This document shows, one piece after another, positions 29,992-38,666 of a stretch of 64,000 nt of DNA (position 1 is the stretch's first letter; every line of letters starts with the position of its first letter). The position numbers and the translations under genes were made by a program. Under the pieces are notes generated by a model that was not told the DNA's origin, ran no database searches, and saw nothing but the letters and a program-made list of their open reading frames with translations. The stretch covers positions 1,026,768 through 1,090,767 of the forward strand of contig NZ_SIRP01000001.1 of assembly GCF_011634835.1 (NCBI RefSeq), written 5' to 3'. The DNA is from Isoptericola sp. BMS4. GTDB lineage: Bacteria; Actinomycetota; Actinomycetes; Actinomycetales; Cellulomonadaceae.

Positions 29992-31173
29992 ATGACGGCG
30001 ACGACGCCCGCGCTGGACGCGCGACTGCGCAAGGCCCTGAGCGAGCAGACCATCGAGCTGCCCTCGTGGGCGTTCGGCAACTCGGGGACCCGGTTCAAGG
30101 TGTTCGGCACCCCCGGCACCCCGCGCGACCCCTACGAGAAGATCGCCGACGCGGCGCAGGTGCACCGCTGGACGGGGATCGCGCCGCGCGTGTCCCTGCA
30201 CATCCCCTGGGACCTGGTCGACGACTTCGCCGACCTGGCCCGGCACGCCAAGGAGCACGGCGTGACCATCGGGATGATCAACTCCAACCTGTTCCAGGAC
30301 GACGACTACAAGCTGGGCTCGCTCACCCACGCCGACCCCGCCGTGCGCCGCAAGGCGGTGGCGCACCACCTGCAGTGCATCGACGTCATGCGCGCCACCG
30401 GCTCGACGGAGCTGAAGGTCTGGCTGCCCGACGGCACCAACTACCCGGGCCAGGACTCGATCCGCGCCCGCCAGGACCGCCTCGCCGAGTCGCTCGCGGA
30501 GATCTACGCCGCCCTCGACGACGACCACCGCATGGTGCTCGAGTACAAGTTCTTCGAGCCGGCATTCTACCACACGGACGTGCCGGACTGGGGCACCTCG
30601 CTGCTGCACTGCCTGGCCCTCGGCGAGAAGGCAAACGTCGTGCTGGACACGGGGCACCACGCGCCCGGGACCAACATCGAGTTCATCGTCGCCCAGCTGC
30701 TGCGCCAGGGCCGCCTGGGCGCGTTCGACTTCAACTCGCGGTTCTACGCCGACGACGACCTCATGGCCGGCGCCGCCGACCCGTTCCAGCTGTTCCGGAT
30801 CATGCACGAGATCGTCCAGGCCGACGCGCTGCGTCCCACCTCGGGCGTCAACTTCATGCTCGACCAGTGCCACAACGTCGAGGAGAAGATCCCCGGTCAG
30901 ATCCGTTCGGTGATGAACGTGCAGGAAGCCACGGCCAAGGCGCTGCTCGTCGACACCGAGGCGCTCGACGCCGCGCAGCGCTCGGGCGACGTGCTCGGGG
31001 CGCACGGCGTGCTCATGGACGCGTACAACACCGACGTGCGCGGGCTGCTCGCCGACCTGCGCACCGAGCAGGGCCTCGACGGCGACCCGATGCGGGCCTT
31101 CGCCGCCTCCGGGTACCTGGAGAAGATCGCGGCGGACCGCGTCGGCGGCCAGCAGGCCGGCTGGGGCGCGTGA
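29992..31173 (+). CDS. rhaI: L-rhamnose isomerase (RhaI type)
   Basis: Converts L-rhamnose to L-rhamnulose. The 393-residue protein belongs to the RhaI branch typified by Pseudomonas stutzeri rather than the E. coli RhaA branch. It is a metal-dependent TIM barrel of the xylose-isomerase superfamily, with characteristic stretches SLHIPWDLVDDF, LKVWLPDGTNYPGQDS, LEYKFFEPAFYHTDVPDWGT (metal Glu region), VLDTGHHAPGTNIE and FDFNSRFYADDDL. The ATG at 29992 has GAGGAGGAGA upstream. Its stop overlaps the GTG of the following esterase (GTGA at 31170), and rhaD and rhaB follow, making a four-gene operon under the perfect operator at 29920. Confidence 0.95.
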   Translation: MTATTPALDARLRKALSEQTIELPSWAFGNSGTRFKVFGTPGTPRDPYEKIADAAQVHRWTGIAPRVSLHIPWDLVDDFADLARHAKEHGVTIGMINSNLFQDDDYKLGSLTHADPAVRRKAVAHHLQCIDVMRATGSTELKVWLPDGTNYPGQDSIRARQDRLAESLAEIYAALDDDHRMVLEYKFFEPAFYHTDVPDWGTSLLHCLALGEKANVVLDTGHHAPGTNIEFIVAQLLRQGRLGAFDFNSRFYADDDLMAGAADPFQLFRIMHEIVQADALRPTSGVNFMLDQCHNVEEKIPGQIRSVMNVQEATAKALLVDTEALDAAQRSGDVLGAHGVLMDAYNTDVRGLLADLRTEQGLDGDPMRAFAASGYLEKIAADRVGGQQAGWGA

Positions 31174-32093
31174 GCGTGAGCACCACGGCGCAGGCGGCCG
31201 AGGTCGCCGTCACCGACCGGGTGCGGGCCGGCCCGCACGGGGACCTGCGGGTCCGCGTGTACACGCCGGCGGCGGCGCCCGTGGCGGGCCTCGTGTGGGC
31301 CCACGGCGGCGCGTTCATGCACGGCGACCTCGACATGGCGGAGGCCGACTGGGTGGCGCGGAGCCTGGCCGCCGCCGGCACGGTCGTCGCGAGCGTGGAC
31401 TACCGGCTGGCGCCGCCGCTGGACTACCGCGCCGACGGCGCGCGGCCGACCGGCGACGGCGTCCGGTTCCCCGTCCCCTCCGAGGAGGTCGCCTTCGCCT
31501 TCACGTGGGCGGCGGGGCCCGACGGCCCGGCCCCGGACCTCCCGGCCGGCCGGTGGTCGCTCGGCGGCGCCAGCGCCGGGGGCGACCTCGCCGCCGGTGC
31601 CGCGCTGCGGCTGCGCGACGGCGCCGTGCCCGGGCACGACGCCCCGCCCACGCCGCGCAGCGTCGTCCTCGCCTACCCGGTCACGCACGCCGAGCTCCCG
31701 CCGTACAGCGCCGAGCTGGCGACCAAGGTCGCCGCGCTGCCCGCGGAGAAGGACTTCCCGCCCGCCGCCGTGCGCGCGATGAACGCCAACTACCTCGGCC
31801 ACGACGGCCCGGCCGGCTCCCCGTACGCCTTCCCCGGCGGGCAGGACCTCCGGGGCCTGCCGCCCACGCTCATCGTCAACTCCGACCACGACGCGCTGCG
31901 CGCCGGCGGTGAGGCGTACGCCGCCGAGCTGGCGGCGGCCGGCGTCGACGTCATGGTCGTCCGCGAGGACGGCACCACCCACGGCCACCTCAACCGTCCG
32001 GACGAGCCCGGCGCGGCGCGCAGCATCGCCCGCGTCGCCGCCTGGCTCACCACCGACGCGCTCGTCGGCACGGCGCACGAGCCGCCGCGCTGA
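31170..32093 (+). CDS. Alpha/beta hydrolase (HSL/esterase family)
   Basis: A 307-residue cytoplasmic hydrolase of the alpha/beta-hydrolase fold-3 (hormone-sensitive-lipase) group: oxyanion motif AHGGAF near residue 45, nucleophile elbow GGASAGGDLA (Ser), acid in NSDHDALR and histidine in THGHLN, giving a complete triad. Start GTG at 31170, overlapping the rhaI stop; a second GTG two codons in is possible. Inside the rhamnose operon, a plausible role is de-esterification, for example removing acetyl groups from imported rhamnogalacturonan fragments, or lactone hydrolysis. Neither is proven. Signal peptide absent. Confidence 0.82.
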   Translation: MSVSTTAQAAEVAVTDRVRAGPHGDLRVRVYTPAAAPVAGLVWAHGGAFMHGDLDMAEADWVARSLAAAGTVVASVDYRLAPPLDYRADGARPTGDGVRFPVPSEEVAFAFTWAAGPDGPAPDLPAGRWSLGGASAGGDLAAGAALRLRDGAVPGHDAPPTPRSVVLAYPVTHAELPPYSAELATKVAALPAEKDFPPAAVRAMNANYLGHDGPAGSPYAFPGGQDLRGLPPTLIVNSDHDALRAGGEAYAAELAAAGVDVMVVREDGTTHGHLNRPDEPGAARSIARVAAWLTTDALVGTAHEPPR

Positions 32094-32138
32094 GCCGCAC
32101 CCGACACCCACCGACTCGTACCGATCACCGGAGCACCG

Positions 32139-34193
32139 ATGACGAACCCGACCGTCGCCTCCCTCGTGGAGCGTTCCCACCGCCTGGGCGCCGACCCGAA
32201 GAACACCAACTACGCCGGCGGCAACACGTCCGCCAAGGGCGTCGAGACCGACCCCGTGACCGGTCAGGACGTCGAGCTGCTGTGGGTCAAGGGCTCCGGC
32301 GGTGACCTCGGCACCCTGACCGAGAACGGCCTGGCCGTGCTGCGCCTCGACCGCATGCGCGCCCTGGTGGACGTCTACCCGGGCGTCGACCGCGAGGACG
32401 AGATGGTCGCGGCGTTCGACTACTGCCTGCACGGCAAGGGCGGTGCCGCCCCCAGCATCGACACCGCCATGCACGGGCTGGTCGACGCCGCGCACGTGGA
32501 CCACCTGCACCCGGACTCCGGCATCGCGATCGCGACCGCCGTCGACGGCCCGGAGCTCACGCAGAAGGTCTTCGGCGGCAAGGTCGTGTGGGTGCCGTGG
32601 CGCCGCCCCGGCTTCCAGCTCGGGCTCGACATCGCCGAGATCAAGAAGGCGAACCCGGACGCCGTCGGCACCGTCCTGGGCGGCCACGGCATCACCGCCT
32701 GGGGCGACACCGCCGAGCAGGCCGAGGCCAACTCCCTGTGGATCATCGACACCGCCGCCGGGTACATCGCCGCCAACGGCAAGGCCGAGCCCTTCGGCCC
32801 GGCCCTCGACGGCTACGGAGCCCTGCCCGAGGCCGAGCGTCGCGCCAAGGCCGCCGCCCTGGCCCCGCACCTGCGCGCCGTCGCCTCGCACGACAAGCCG
32901 CAGGTCGGGCACTTCACCGACTCCGACGTCGTGCTCGACTTCCTCGCGGCCGAACGGCACCCGGCGCTCGCCGCCCTCGGTACCTCGTGCCCCGACCACT
33001 TCCTGCGCACCAAGGTCAAGCCGCTGGTCATCGACCTGCCCGCCACGGCCAGCGTCGAGGAGATCGTCGAGCGACTTCCCGAGCTGCACAAGGTCTACCG
33101 CGCCGACTACACCGCCTACTACGAGCGTGGTGCCGCCGAGGCCCGCGCCAGGGGCGAGGAGCCGCCGGCGATCCGTGGCGCCGACCCGCTGATCGTCCTC
33201 GTGCCCGGCGTCGGCATGTTCTCCTACGGCGGCGACAAGCAGACCGCGCGCGTGGCCGGAGAGTTCTACGTCAACGCCATCAACGTGATGCGCGGCGCCG
33301 AGGCGCTGTCGACCTACGCGCCCATCGACGAGTCCGAGAAGTTCCGCATCGAGTACTGGGCGCTGGAGGAGGCCAAGCTGCAGCGCAAGCCCAAGCCGAA
33401 GCCGCTCGCCACCCGCATCGCGTTCGTCACCGGCGCGGCCTCCGGCATCGGCAAGGCCATCGCCGAGCGGCTCGCCGCCGAGGGCGCCTGCGTCGTCGTG
33501 GCGGACCTCGACCTGGAGAAGGCGCAGGCGGTGGCGAGCGAGATCGGCAGCACCGACGTCGCCGTCGGGCTCGCCGCGAACGTCGCCGACGAGGCCGCGG
33601 TACAGGCCGCGCTGAACGAGGCCGTGCTCGCGTTCGGAGGCATCGACATCGTCGTGAACAACGCCGGCCTGTCGCTGTCCAAGTCGCTGTTCGAGACCAC
33701 CGAGGCCGACTGGGACCTGCAGCACGACGTCATGGCCAAGGGCTCGTTCCTCGTGTCCAAGAACGCCGCGCGGATCCTCGTCGACCAGAAGCTCGGCGGC
33801 GACGTCATCTACATCTCCTCGAAGAACTCGGTGTTCGCCGGCCCGAACAACATCGCCTACTCGGCCACCAAGGCCGACCAGGCCCACCAGGTGCGCCTGC
33901 TGGCCGCCGAGCTCGGCGAGCACGGCATCAAGGTCAACGGCATCAACCCCGACGGCGTGGTGCGCGGGTCCGGCATCTTCGCCTCCGGCTGGGGCGCGAA
34001 CCGGGCCAAGACCTACGGCATCGAGGAGTCCGAGCTCGGGAAGTTCTACGCCCAGCGCACGCTGCTCAAGCGGGAGGTGCTGCCGGAGAACATCGCCAAC
34101 GTCGCATTCTCGCTGTGCACCGCGGACTTCTCTCACACCACCGGCCTGCACGTGCCCGTCGACGCGGGCGTGGCGCAGGCGTTCCTGCGATGA
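32139..34193 (+). CDS. rhaD: Bifunctional rhamnulose-1-phosphate aldolase / lactaldehyde dehydrogenase
   Basis: A 684-residue fusion found in actinobacteria, bacilli and others. The N-terminal class II aldolase/adducin-like domain (about 1-410; NYAGGNTSAKG, DHLHPDSGIA metal histidines, GGHGI) splits L-rhamnulose 1-phosphate into DHAP and L-lactaldehyde. The C-terminal short-chain dehydrogenase domain (about 425-684; TGAASGIGKAIAERLA, NNAGLS, catalytic YSATKADQ) oxidises lactaldehyde to lactate with NAD. ATG at 32139, 45 bases after the esterase gene. Its stop overlaps the rhaB start (ATGA at 34190). This completes the phosphorylative rhamnose pathway to glycolytic intermediates. Confidence 0.95.
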   Translation: MTNPTVASLVERSHRLGADPKNTNYAGGNTSAKGVETDPVTGQDVELLWVKGSGGDLGTLTENGLAVLRLDRMRALVDVYPGVDREDEMVAAFDYCLHGKGGAAPSIDTAMHGLVDAAHVDHLHPDSGIAIATAVDGPELTQKVFGGKVVWVPWRRPGFQLGLDIAEIKKANPDAVGTVLGGHGITAWGDTAEQAEANSLWIIDTAAGYIAANGKAEPFGPALDGYGALPEAERRAKAAALAPHLRAVASHDKPQVGHFTDSDVVLDFLAAERHPALAALGTSCPDHFLRTKVKPLVIDLPATASVEEIVERLPELHKVYRADYTAYYERGAAEARARGEEPPAIRGADPLIVLVPGVGMFSYGGDKQTARVAGEFYVNAINVMRGAEALSTYAPIDESEKFRIEYWALEEAKLQRKPKPKPLATRIAFVTGAASGIGKAIAERLAAEGACVVVADLDLEKAQAVASEIGSTDVAVGLAANVADEAAVQAALNEAVLAFGGIDIVVNNAGLSLSKSLFETTEADWDLQHDVMAKGSFLVSKNAARILVDQKLGGDVIYISSKNSVFAGPNNIAYSATKADQAHQVRLLAAELGEHGIKVNGINPDGVVRGSGIFASGWGANRAKTYGIEESELGKFYAQRTLLKREVLPENIANVAFSLCTADFSHTTGLHVPVDAGVAQAFLR

Positions 34194-35833
34194 GCGGGTC
34201 GGCACCGGGGGACGACGGCGCCGCGCGGACGCCCGCGTTCGTCGCCGTCGACCTCGGAGCCACCAGCGGCCGGGTGATGCTCGGCGTCCTCCACGGCGAG
34301 TTGTCAGGGTGTGCGCGCGGTATTCGCCGCGCAGAGTCTGACAACTCGCGGGTGGAGCTGGTCGAGACGGGGCGGTTCCCGAACGGGCCCGTCTCCGTCC
34401 CCCGCGCGGGAAGCGAGGTGGCCGACCTGCGGTGGGACGTGCTCGGGCTGTGGCGCGGCATCGTCGACGGGCTGCGCGAGGCCGGCCGGGTCGCCGCCGA
34501 CCGTGGGGCGCGCGTGGCCGGGATCGGCGTCGACTCGTGGGCCGTGGACTACGGCCTGCTCGACGACGACGGTGCGCTCGTCGGCGCTCCGCGCAGCTAC
34601 CGCGACCCGCGGATCCTCGGTGCCTCCGACCGGGTGGACGCCCGGATCCCGGCCGCCGAGCGGTACGCCGTCAACGGCCTGCAGCACCTGCCGTTCGAGA
34701 CGCTCCACCAGCTCGTCGCGGGCACGGGCGACGTCTCCTGGGCCCGGGCGCGCGGGCTGCTGCTGATCCCCGACCTCGTCACCTGCTGGCTCACGGGCCG
34801 GCAGGTCGCCGAGGTGACGAACGCGTCCACCACCGGCCTGCTCGACGCCCGGACCCGGCAGTGGTCCCGCGACCTGCTCGCCCGGCTCGGCGACGAGTTC
34901 GACGGGCTGGCCGGGCTCGGCGACCTGCTGTCGGAGCTGGTGGAACCCGGCACCGTCGTCGGGCCGCTCGCCGAGCCGCTGGCGGCGGAGACCGGGCTCG
35001 GGGCGGTGCCGGTGATCGCGGTGGCGTCGCACGACACGGCGTCCGCGGTCGCGGCGATCCCTCTCGGCGTCGACCGTCCCGGTCGTGCGGGAAACGCCCC
35101 GGGGAACCCCGCAGGACCGGGACGTGCGGCGTACGTCTCGTCCGGCACGTGGTCCCTGGTGGGTCTCGAGCTCGACGAGCCTGTGCTGACGGAGGCGAGC
35201 CGCCGCGCGAACGTCACCAACGAGCTCGGCCTCGACGGCACGGTGCGCTACCTGCGCAACGTCATGGGCCTGTGGGTGCTCGACGAGTGCGTGCGCGAGT
35301 GGCGCCGCGGCGGCGACGAGGTGGACCTCGGCGCGCTGCTCGCGGCCGCGGCGGAGGAGCCCGGCGGCCGGTGCGTCGTCGACGTCGACTCCGACGCGTT
35401 CCTCGCCCCCGGCGACATGCCGTCGCGCTTCCGCGACGCCGCCCGCGCCGCGGGGCAGGAGGTGCCGGAGACCCGGCCGGCCCTGGTGCGGGCCGTGCTG
35501 GACTCCCTCGCGGCGGCCTACGCGCGCGTGGTGTCGATCGTGTCCGAGCTGGCGGGCGTCGAGGTGACGGCCGTGCACGTCGCGGGCGGCGGGGTGCGCA
35601 ACGAGCTGCTGTGCCGCCTCACGGCCGAGGCGACCGGGCTCCCGGTCGTCGCCGGCCCCGTCGAGGCGGCGGCGCTGGGCAACGTGCTGGTGCAGGCGCG
35701 GGCCGTGGGGGCGCTGGGCACGGGGCCCGACGGCGGCCCGCCCGGGCTGCCGGCCCTGCGCGCCGTCGTCGTCAGGAGCACGGACCTGGCCACGTACCGC
35801 CCCGCGGGCGAGAGCACGGGCGCGGTGCGCTGA
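34190..35833 (+). CDS. rhaB: Rhamnulokinase
   Basis: FGGY-family sugar kinase phosphorylating L-rhamnulose to rhamnulose 1-phosphate, 547 residues, longer than the usual 470-490. N-terminal AVDLGATSGRVMLG is the first phosphate-binding motif; IGVDSWAVDYGLLD, VASHDTASAVAAIP and VAGGGVRNELLCRLTA are the other hallmarks. Two oddities account for the extra length: a GC-rich glycine/proline insertion near 300 (RPGRAGNAPGNPAGPGR) before YVSSGTWSLVG, and an 18-codon in-frame palindromic element at 34296-34349 near the N-terminus (residues about 36-54). Neither disturbs a catalytic motif. Last gene of the rhamnose operon. Confidence 0.93.
   Translation: MSGSAPGDDGAARTPAFVAVDLGATSGRVMLGVLHGELSGCARGIRRAESDNSRVELVETGRFPNGPVSVPRAGSEVADLRWDVLGLWRGIVDGLREAGRVAADRGARVAGIGVDSWAVDYGLLDDDGALVGAPRSYRDPRILGASDRVDARIPAAERYAVNGLQHLPFETLHQLVAGTGDVSWARARGLLLIPDLVTCWLTGRQVAEVTNASTTGLLDARTRQWSRDLLARLGDEFDGLAGLGDLLSELVEPGTVVGPLAEPLAAETGLGAVPVIAVASHDTASAVAAIPLGVDRPGRAGNAPGNPAGPGRAAYVSSGTWSLVGLELDEPVLTEASRRANVTNELGLDGTVRYLRNVMGLWVLDECVREWRRGGDEVDLGALLAAAAEEPGGRCVVDVDSDAFLAPGDMPSRFRDAARAAGQEVPETRPALVRAVLDSLAAAYARVVSIVSELAGVEVTAVHVAGGGVRNELLCRLTAEATGLPVVAGPVEAAALGNVLVQARAVGALGTGPDGGPPGLPALRAVVVRSTDLATYRPAGESTGAVR
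34296..34349. repeat. 54-bp palindromic element inside rhaB
   Basis: GCGAGTTGTCAG (34296-34307) is the exact reverse complement of CTGACAACTCGC (34338-34349), and the interior is partly self-complementary (TGCGCG / CGCGCA around TATT). The element is 54 bp, 18 codons, so it keeps the rhaB frame. It encodes the sequence falling between LHGE and VELVETGRFPN, where rhamnulokinases normally have only a few residues. Confidence 0.65.
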
Positions 35834-35848
35834 CGTACCCGCGCAGGG

Positions 35849-36358
35849 CTACTTCGCCAGGTCCAGCTCGACCTGCACGGGGGGCGTGCCCGGGACGGCG
35901 GCGGACCCGTCGAAGCGGGCCCACACGTGCTTCTCCCCGGCGGTGCGGTACCAGCGGACGCGGTCGGCGACGGCGGCGGCCAGCCGCAGGCCGTGCCCGC
36001 CCTGGCCGAGGCCGCGGTGGTCCGGGACCACCGGCGGCGCCTCCGGGCACCCGTCGACGACGTCCAGGACGGCGGCCGCGCCGTCCGTGAGCAGCCGGAC
36101 CGTGATCGGCGGGACGGCGTGCTCGAGCCCGTTCGCGACCAGCTCGCTCGTGACGAGGACGATGCGCTGCGACTCGGACAGGACCGCGCCGTCGTCGTCG
36201 CGCCCCCGCGCCTGCGCGCTGGGGCAGTCGGCCCGCAGGCGCGCCTCCAGCGACGCGCGCATCCGGGGCAGGTCGTCGACCGTGCGCAGCGTCCAGCTGC
36301 CGACCGTGCGCAGATGACGAGGGAGGGACTCGACGCCGGGGTTCACGAGCACGGACAC
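35849..36358 (-). CDS. RsbW-like ATP-binding protein (HATPase_c_2 family)
   Basis: A 169-residue protein of the histidine-kinase-like ATPase family used as anti-sigma factors and regulatory kinases. Visible: LSESQRIVLVTSELVANGLEHAV (N box, with Glu and Asn for Mg-ATP), LDVVDGCPEAPP (G1-like D-x-(G)) and GLGQGGHGLRLAAAVADRVRW (G2-like). The start is probably the GTG at 36358 (weak GAAGG); the long upstream opening is Arg-rich noise. No anti-anti-sigma factor or sigma factor is adjacent, so its partner is unknown; in high-GC actinobacteria such orphans are common and are linked to stress or developmental signalling. It is convergent with rhaB. Confidence 0.8.
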   Translation of the reverse strand: MSVLVNPGVESLPRHLRTVGSWTLRTVDDLPRMRASLEARLRADCPSAQARGRDDDGAVLSESQRIVLVTSELVANGLEHAVPPITVRLLTDGAAAVLDVVDGCPEAPPVVPDHRGLGQGGHGLRLAAAVADRVRWYRTAGEKHVWARFDGSAAVPGTPPVQVELDLAK

Positions 36359-36473
36359 ACCTTCATCGCCGGAGCAGCCTCCCCTGATCGAGGCCGCCGC
36401 GCGGCCGTCGTGGACCTCCACGACCTTACTGCGGGTCCGGGCGCCGCGCGCGTCGTCCGCGGAACCGCCCGAC

Positions 36474-36507
36474 CCGTGGTGTTGTGGGCACGCCCACAAC
36501 ACCACGG
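36474..36507. terminator. Perfect 16-bp hairpin downstream of the pectate lyase-pectinesterase gene
   Basis: CCGTGGTGTTGTGGGC (36474-36489) and its exact reverse complement (36492-36507) are separated by two bases. It lies 17 bases beyond the stop of the minus-strand fusion gene and is the likely terminator, though it lacks a U-run. It is about 115 bases upstream of the RsbW-like start. Confidence 0.6.
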
Positions 36508-36524
36508 TGGGCGGCTGGGACCGG

Positions 36525-38591
36525 TCAGCGCCAGGGCGCCCAGCCGTCGTCGCCGGCCAGGTACGCCTCGCGCGTGTGCGCGGACGCCTCGTCGTCGGTG
36601 AGCTGCGGGCGCCCGTCGACAACCTCGCCGGCGGGGGCCGCGCCCGGGCCGGAGTTGCGGTACTCGCGCATGAAGTCCTCACGCCACGACCAACCGCTCA
36701 TGTCCGACCACGCCGGCGTGGCGACGTGGGCGCCGAGCCAGGAGTCCCGCACCACGATCGACGGGTCGACGTCCGGGTTGCTGCTCGGGTGCCACGGGCG
36801 GCCGAGGGAGACGGTCCCGCCGGCGGCCTGGGCCGTGAACCGGGTGCCGGTGAAGAGGAAGCCGTGGGAGCCCGGCACGGTGGCGGGGGCCGCCACGTAC
36901 CCGTTGTTCGAGTCCGACCCGCGGTCGAGGGAGTGGATCTCCGAGTCCTCGACGACGAGGGTGCCGCCGCCGTAGACGAAGTCCACGTCGCCCTCGATGT
37001 AGGAGCCGGTGGCGTAGACGCGGGAGACCTTGTCGTCGCCGGGACCGGCCAGGTAGGTGTCCTGGTTGCCGAGCAGGCGCACGCCGTCGAGCACGACCCG
37101 GTCGCCGACGGTGCGCAGGGCGAGCGCCTGGCTGCCGCCGTTCGTCTCCTCGTCGTAGGCGTTCTCCACGGTGACGTCGCGCAGCGTGACGCCGTCGGCG
37201 AGCACCGACAGGGTCGGCGAGCCGGTGTGGCCGAACGTGTCGTCGCCGTAGAACTTCTTCTGCCCGGCGGCGATGTCGTAGGTGATCACGACGTCCTCCG
37301 CGTCGCCGGTGGCGCCGCGGATCGTCAGGTCGTCGGCGCCGGGCCAGATCCGCACGACCTCGCGGTACGTGCCGGGCTCGACGACGATCTCCACGGGGTG
37401 GTCGGAGCGCCAGGCCGCGCCCACCGCCGCCCCCACCGAGGCGAAGTCGCCGCTGCCGTCGAGGGCGACGGTGACGGAACGCCCGATGTTCTCCGGCGGG
37501 CCGACGGGGCCGACGTTGTCCTTGACGGTCCGCTCGAGACCGTCGACGTCGTCGAGCGTGTAGTCGTAGAAGTCGCTCGCCTCGAACGTCTCGCCGGTGC
37601 CCTGCTTGAGGCCGCGGATGTCCACGAACCGGTTGCCGCGCGAGTGCACCCGCGACCCCGGGTCCTTGGCGACGATCGCGTCCTCGCCGTGCGCGTAGAC
37701 GCTGTTCTCGACGAGGAGTTGCGACGCGCCGCGCGACATCGTGCCGTACTGGCCGATGCCCTCCACATAGTTGTTGTAGAGGTGCCCGTACGCGACGTTG
37801 TCGATGCTGCCGTTGCGCTGGTAGCTGTTCGAGATGAGGTTGTGGTGCATCGTCAGCGTCGTCACGACGTTGTCCGTCCAGCCCACGCCGATCGCCTTGT
37901 TGTGGTCGCGGTAGGAGTTCCACGACAGCGTCAGCGCCGTGGAGTCCTTGCGCAGGTCGGTCATGCCGTCGCCGATTCGCGTGAAGGCGTTGTGGTCGAT
38001 CCACACGTGCGACGACGTGTCCACGCGGATGCCGTCGTTGTCGTTGTGCTTGCCGTCCCAGTCACCCGGCAGGTACGAGTCGCGGAACGTCAGGTTGCGG
38101 ACGATGACGTTCTCGACCTCGTCCAGGTACAGGCCGCCGCCGACGAGCTCGGCCTTGGCGCCGACGCCTGCGATGGTCTTGTCGTCGCCGACGCGGACCA
38201 TCGTGCCGAGGTCCACCTCGACGGTGCCCTTGACGAGGATCGTCAGCGGCTCGTCCGCGGCGGCGTACTCCGCGAGGGCCTCCGCGTCCCGGGCGACGAC
38301 AGTATCGCCGCCCAGCCCGCCGGTGGTCCCGTGCGGGTGCTCGTCGGTGGACGTGGCGGCGAACCCGGTGGCGGTGGGCGACCAGACGGGGCCGTCCGCC
38401 GTCGTCGTGTCCGGGGCGCCGATCCGGTCGAGCAGCGCCTCGCCCGCGGCGACGGGGTCGGCCTCGGCGGGTGCCGGGGCGGCGTGCGCGGCCGCCGGCG
38501 CCAGCAGCGCCAGCGCCAGGACCGGGGCCGCGGCCACCGCCGCGGCGTGGGCCCGCCGCCGGGCGGGGTCTCGTGTCTCTGACGGGGTCAT
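36525..38591 (-). CDS. Secreted pectate lyase (PL1) - pectinesterase (CE8) fusion
   Basis: A 688-residue exported bifunctional pectinase. The signal peptide ends near AAAHAAPA (about residue 38). The PL1 parallel beta-helix spans about 60-350, with VWIDHN at 196-201 and the calcium-binding NDNDGIRVD at 183-191. The CE8 pectin methylesterase domain spans about 372-680, with catalytic-site motifs NQDTY (509-513), DFVYG (537-541) and LGRPW (596-600), all intact. The esterase would demethylate homogalacturonan and the lyase cleave it by beta-elimination, giving unsaturated galacturonides. ATG at 38591 behind GAAAGG. A shorter paralogue lies immediately upstream on the same strand, so the pair arose by tandem duplication and may be cotranscribed from 40363. 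Confidence 0.93.
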   Translation of the reverse strand: MTPSETRDPARRRAHAAAVAAAPVLALALLAPAAAHAAPAPAEADPVAAGEALLDRIGAPDTTTADGPVWSPTATGFAATSTDEHPHGTTGGLGGDTVVARDAEALAEYAAADEPLTILVKGTVEVDLGTMVRVGDDKTIAGVGAKAELVGGGLYLDEVENVIVRNLTFRDSYLPGDWDGKHNDNDGIRVDTSSHVWIDHNAFTRIGDGMTDLRKDSTALTLSWNSYRDHNKAIGVGWTDNVVTTLTMHHNLISNSYQRNGSIDNVAYGHLYNNYVEGIGQYGTMSRGASQLLVENSVYAHGEDAIVAKDPGSRVHSRGNRFVDIRGLKQGTGETFEASDFYDYTLDDVDGLERTVKDNVGPVGPPENIGRSVTVALDGSGDFASVGAAVGAAWRSDHPVEIVVEPGTYREVVRIWPGADDLTIRGATGDAEDVVITYDIAAGQKKFYGDDTFGHTGSPTLSVLADGVTLRDVTVENAYDEETNGGSQALALRTVGDRVVLDGVRLLGNQDTYLAGPGDDKVSRVYATGSYIEGDVDFVYGGGTLVVEDSEIHSLDRGSDSNNGYVAAPATVPGSHGFLFTGTRFTAQAAGGTVSLGRPWHPSSNPDVDPSIVVRDSWLGAHVATPAWSDMSGWSWREDFMREYRNSGPGAAPAGEVVDGRPQLTDDEASAHTREAYLAGDDGWAPWR

Positions 38592-38666
38592 CGTCGACCT
38601 TTCTCGTGGGTCGTGGGCGACCGTCGCCGGCCGCCCACGACGGGGTGTGGGTCCGGGCGTGGCGGT

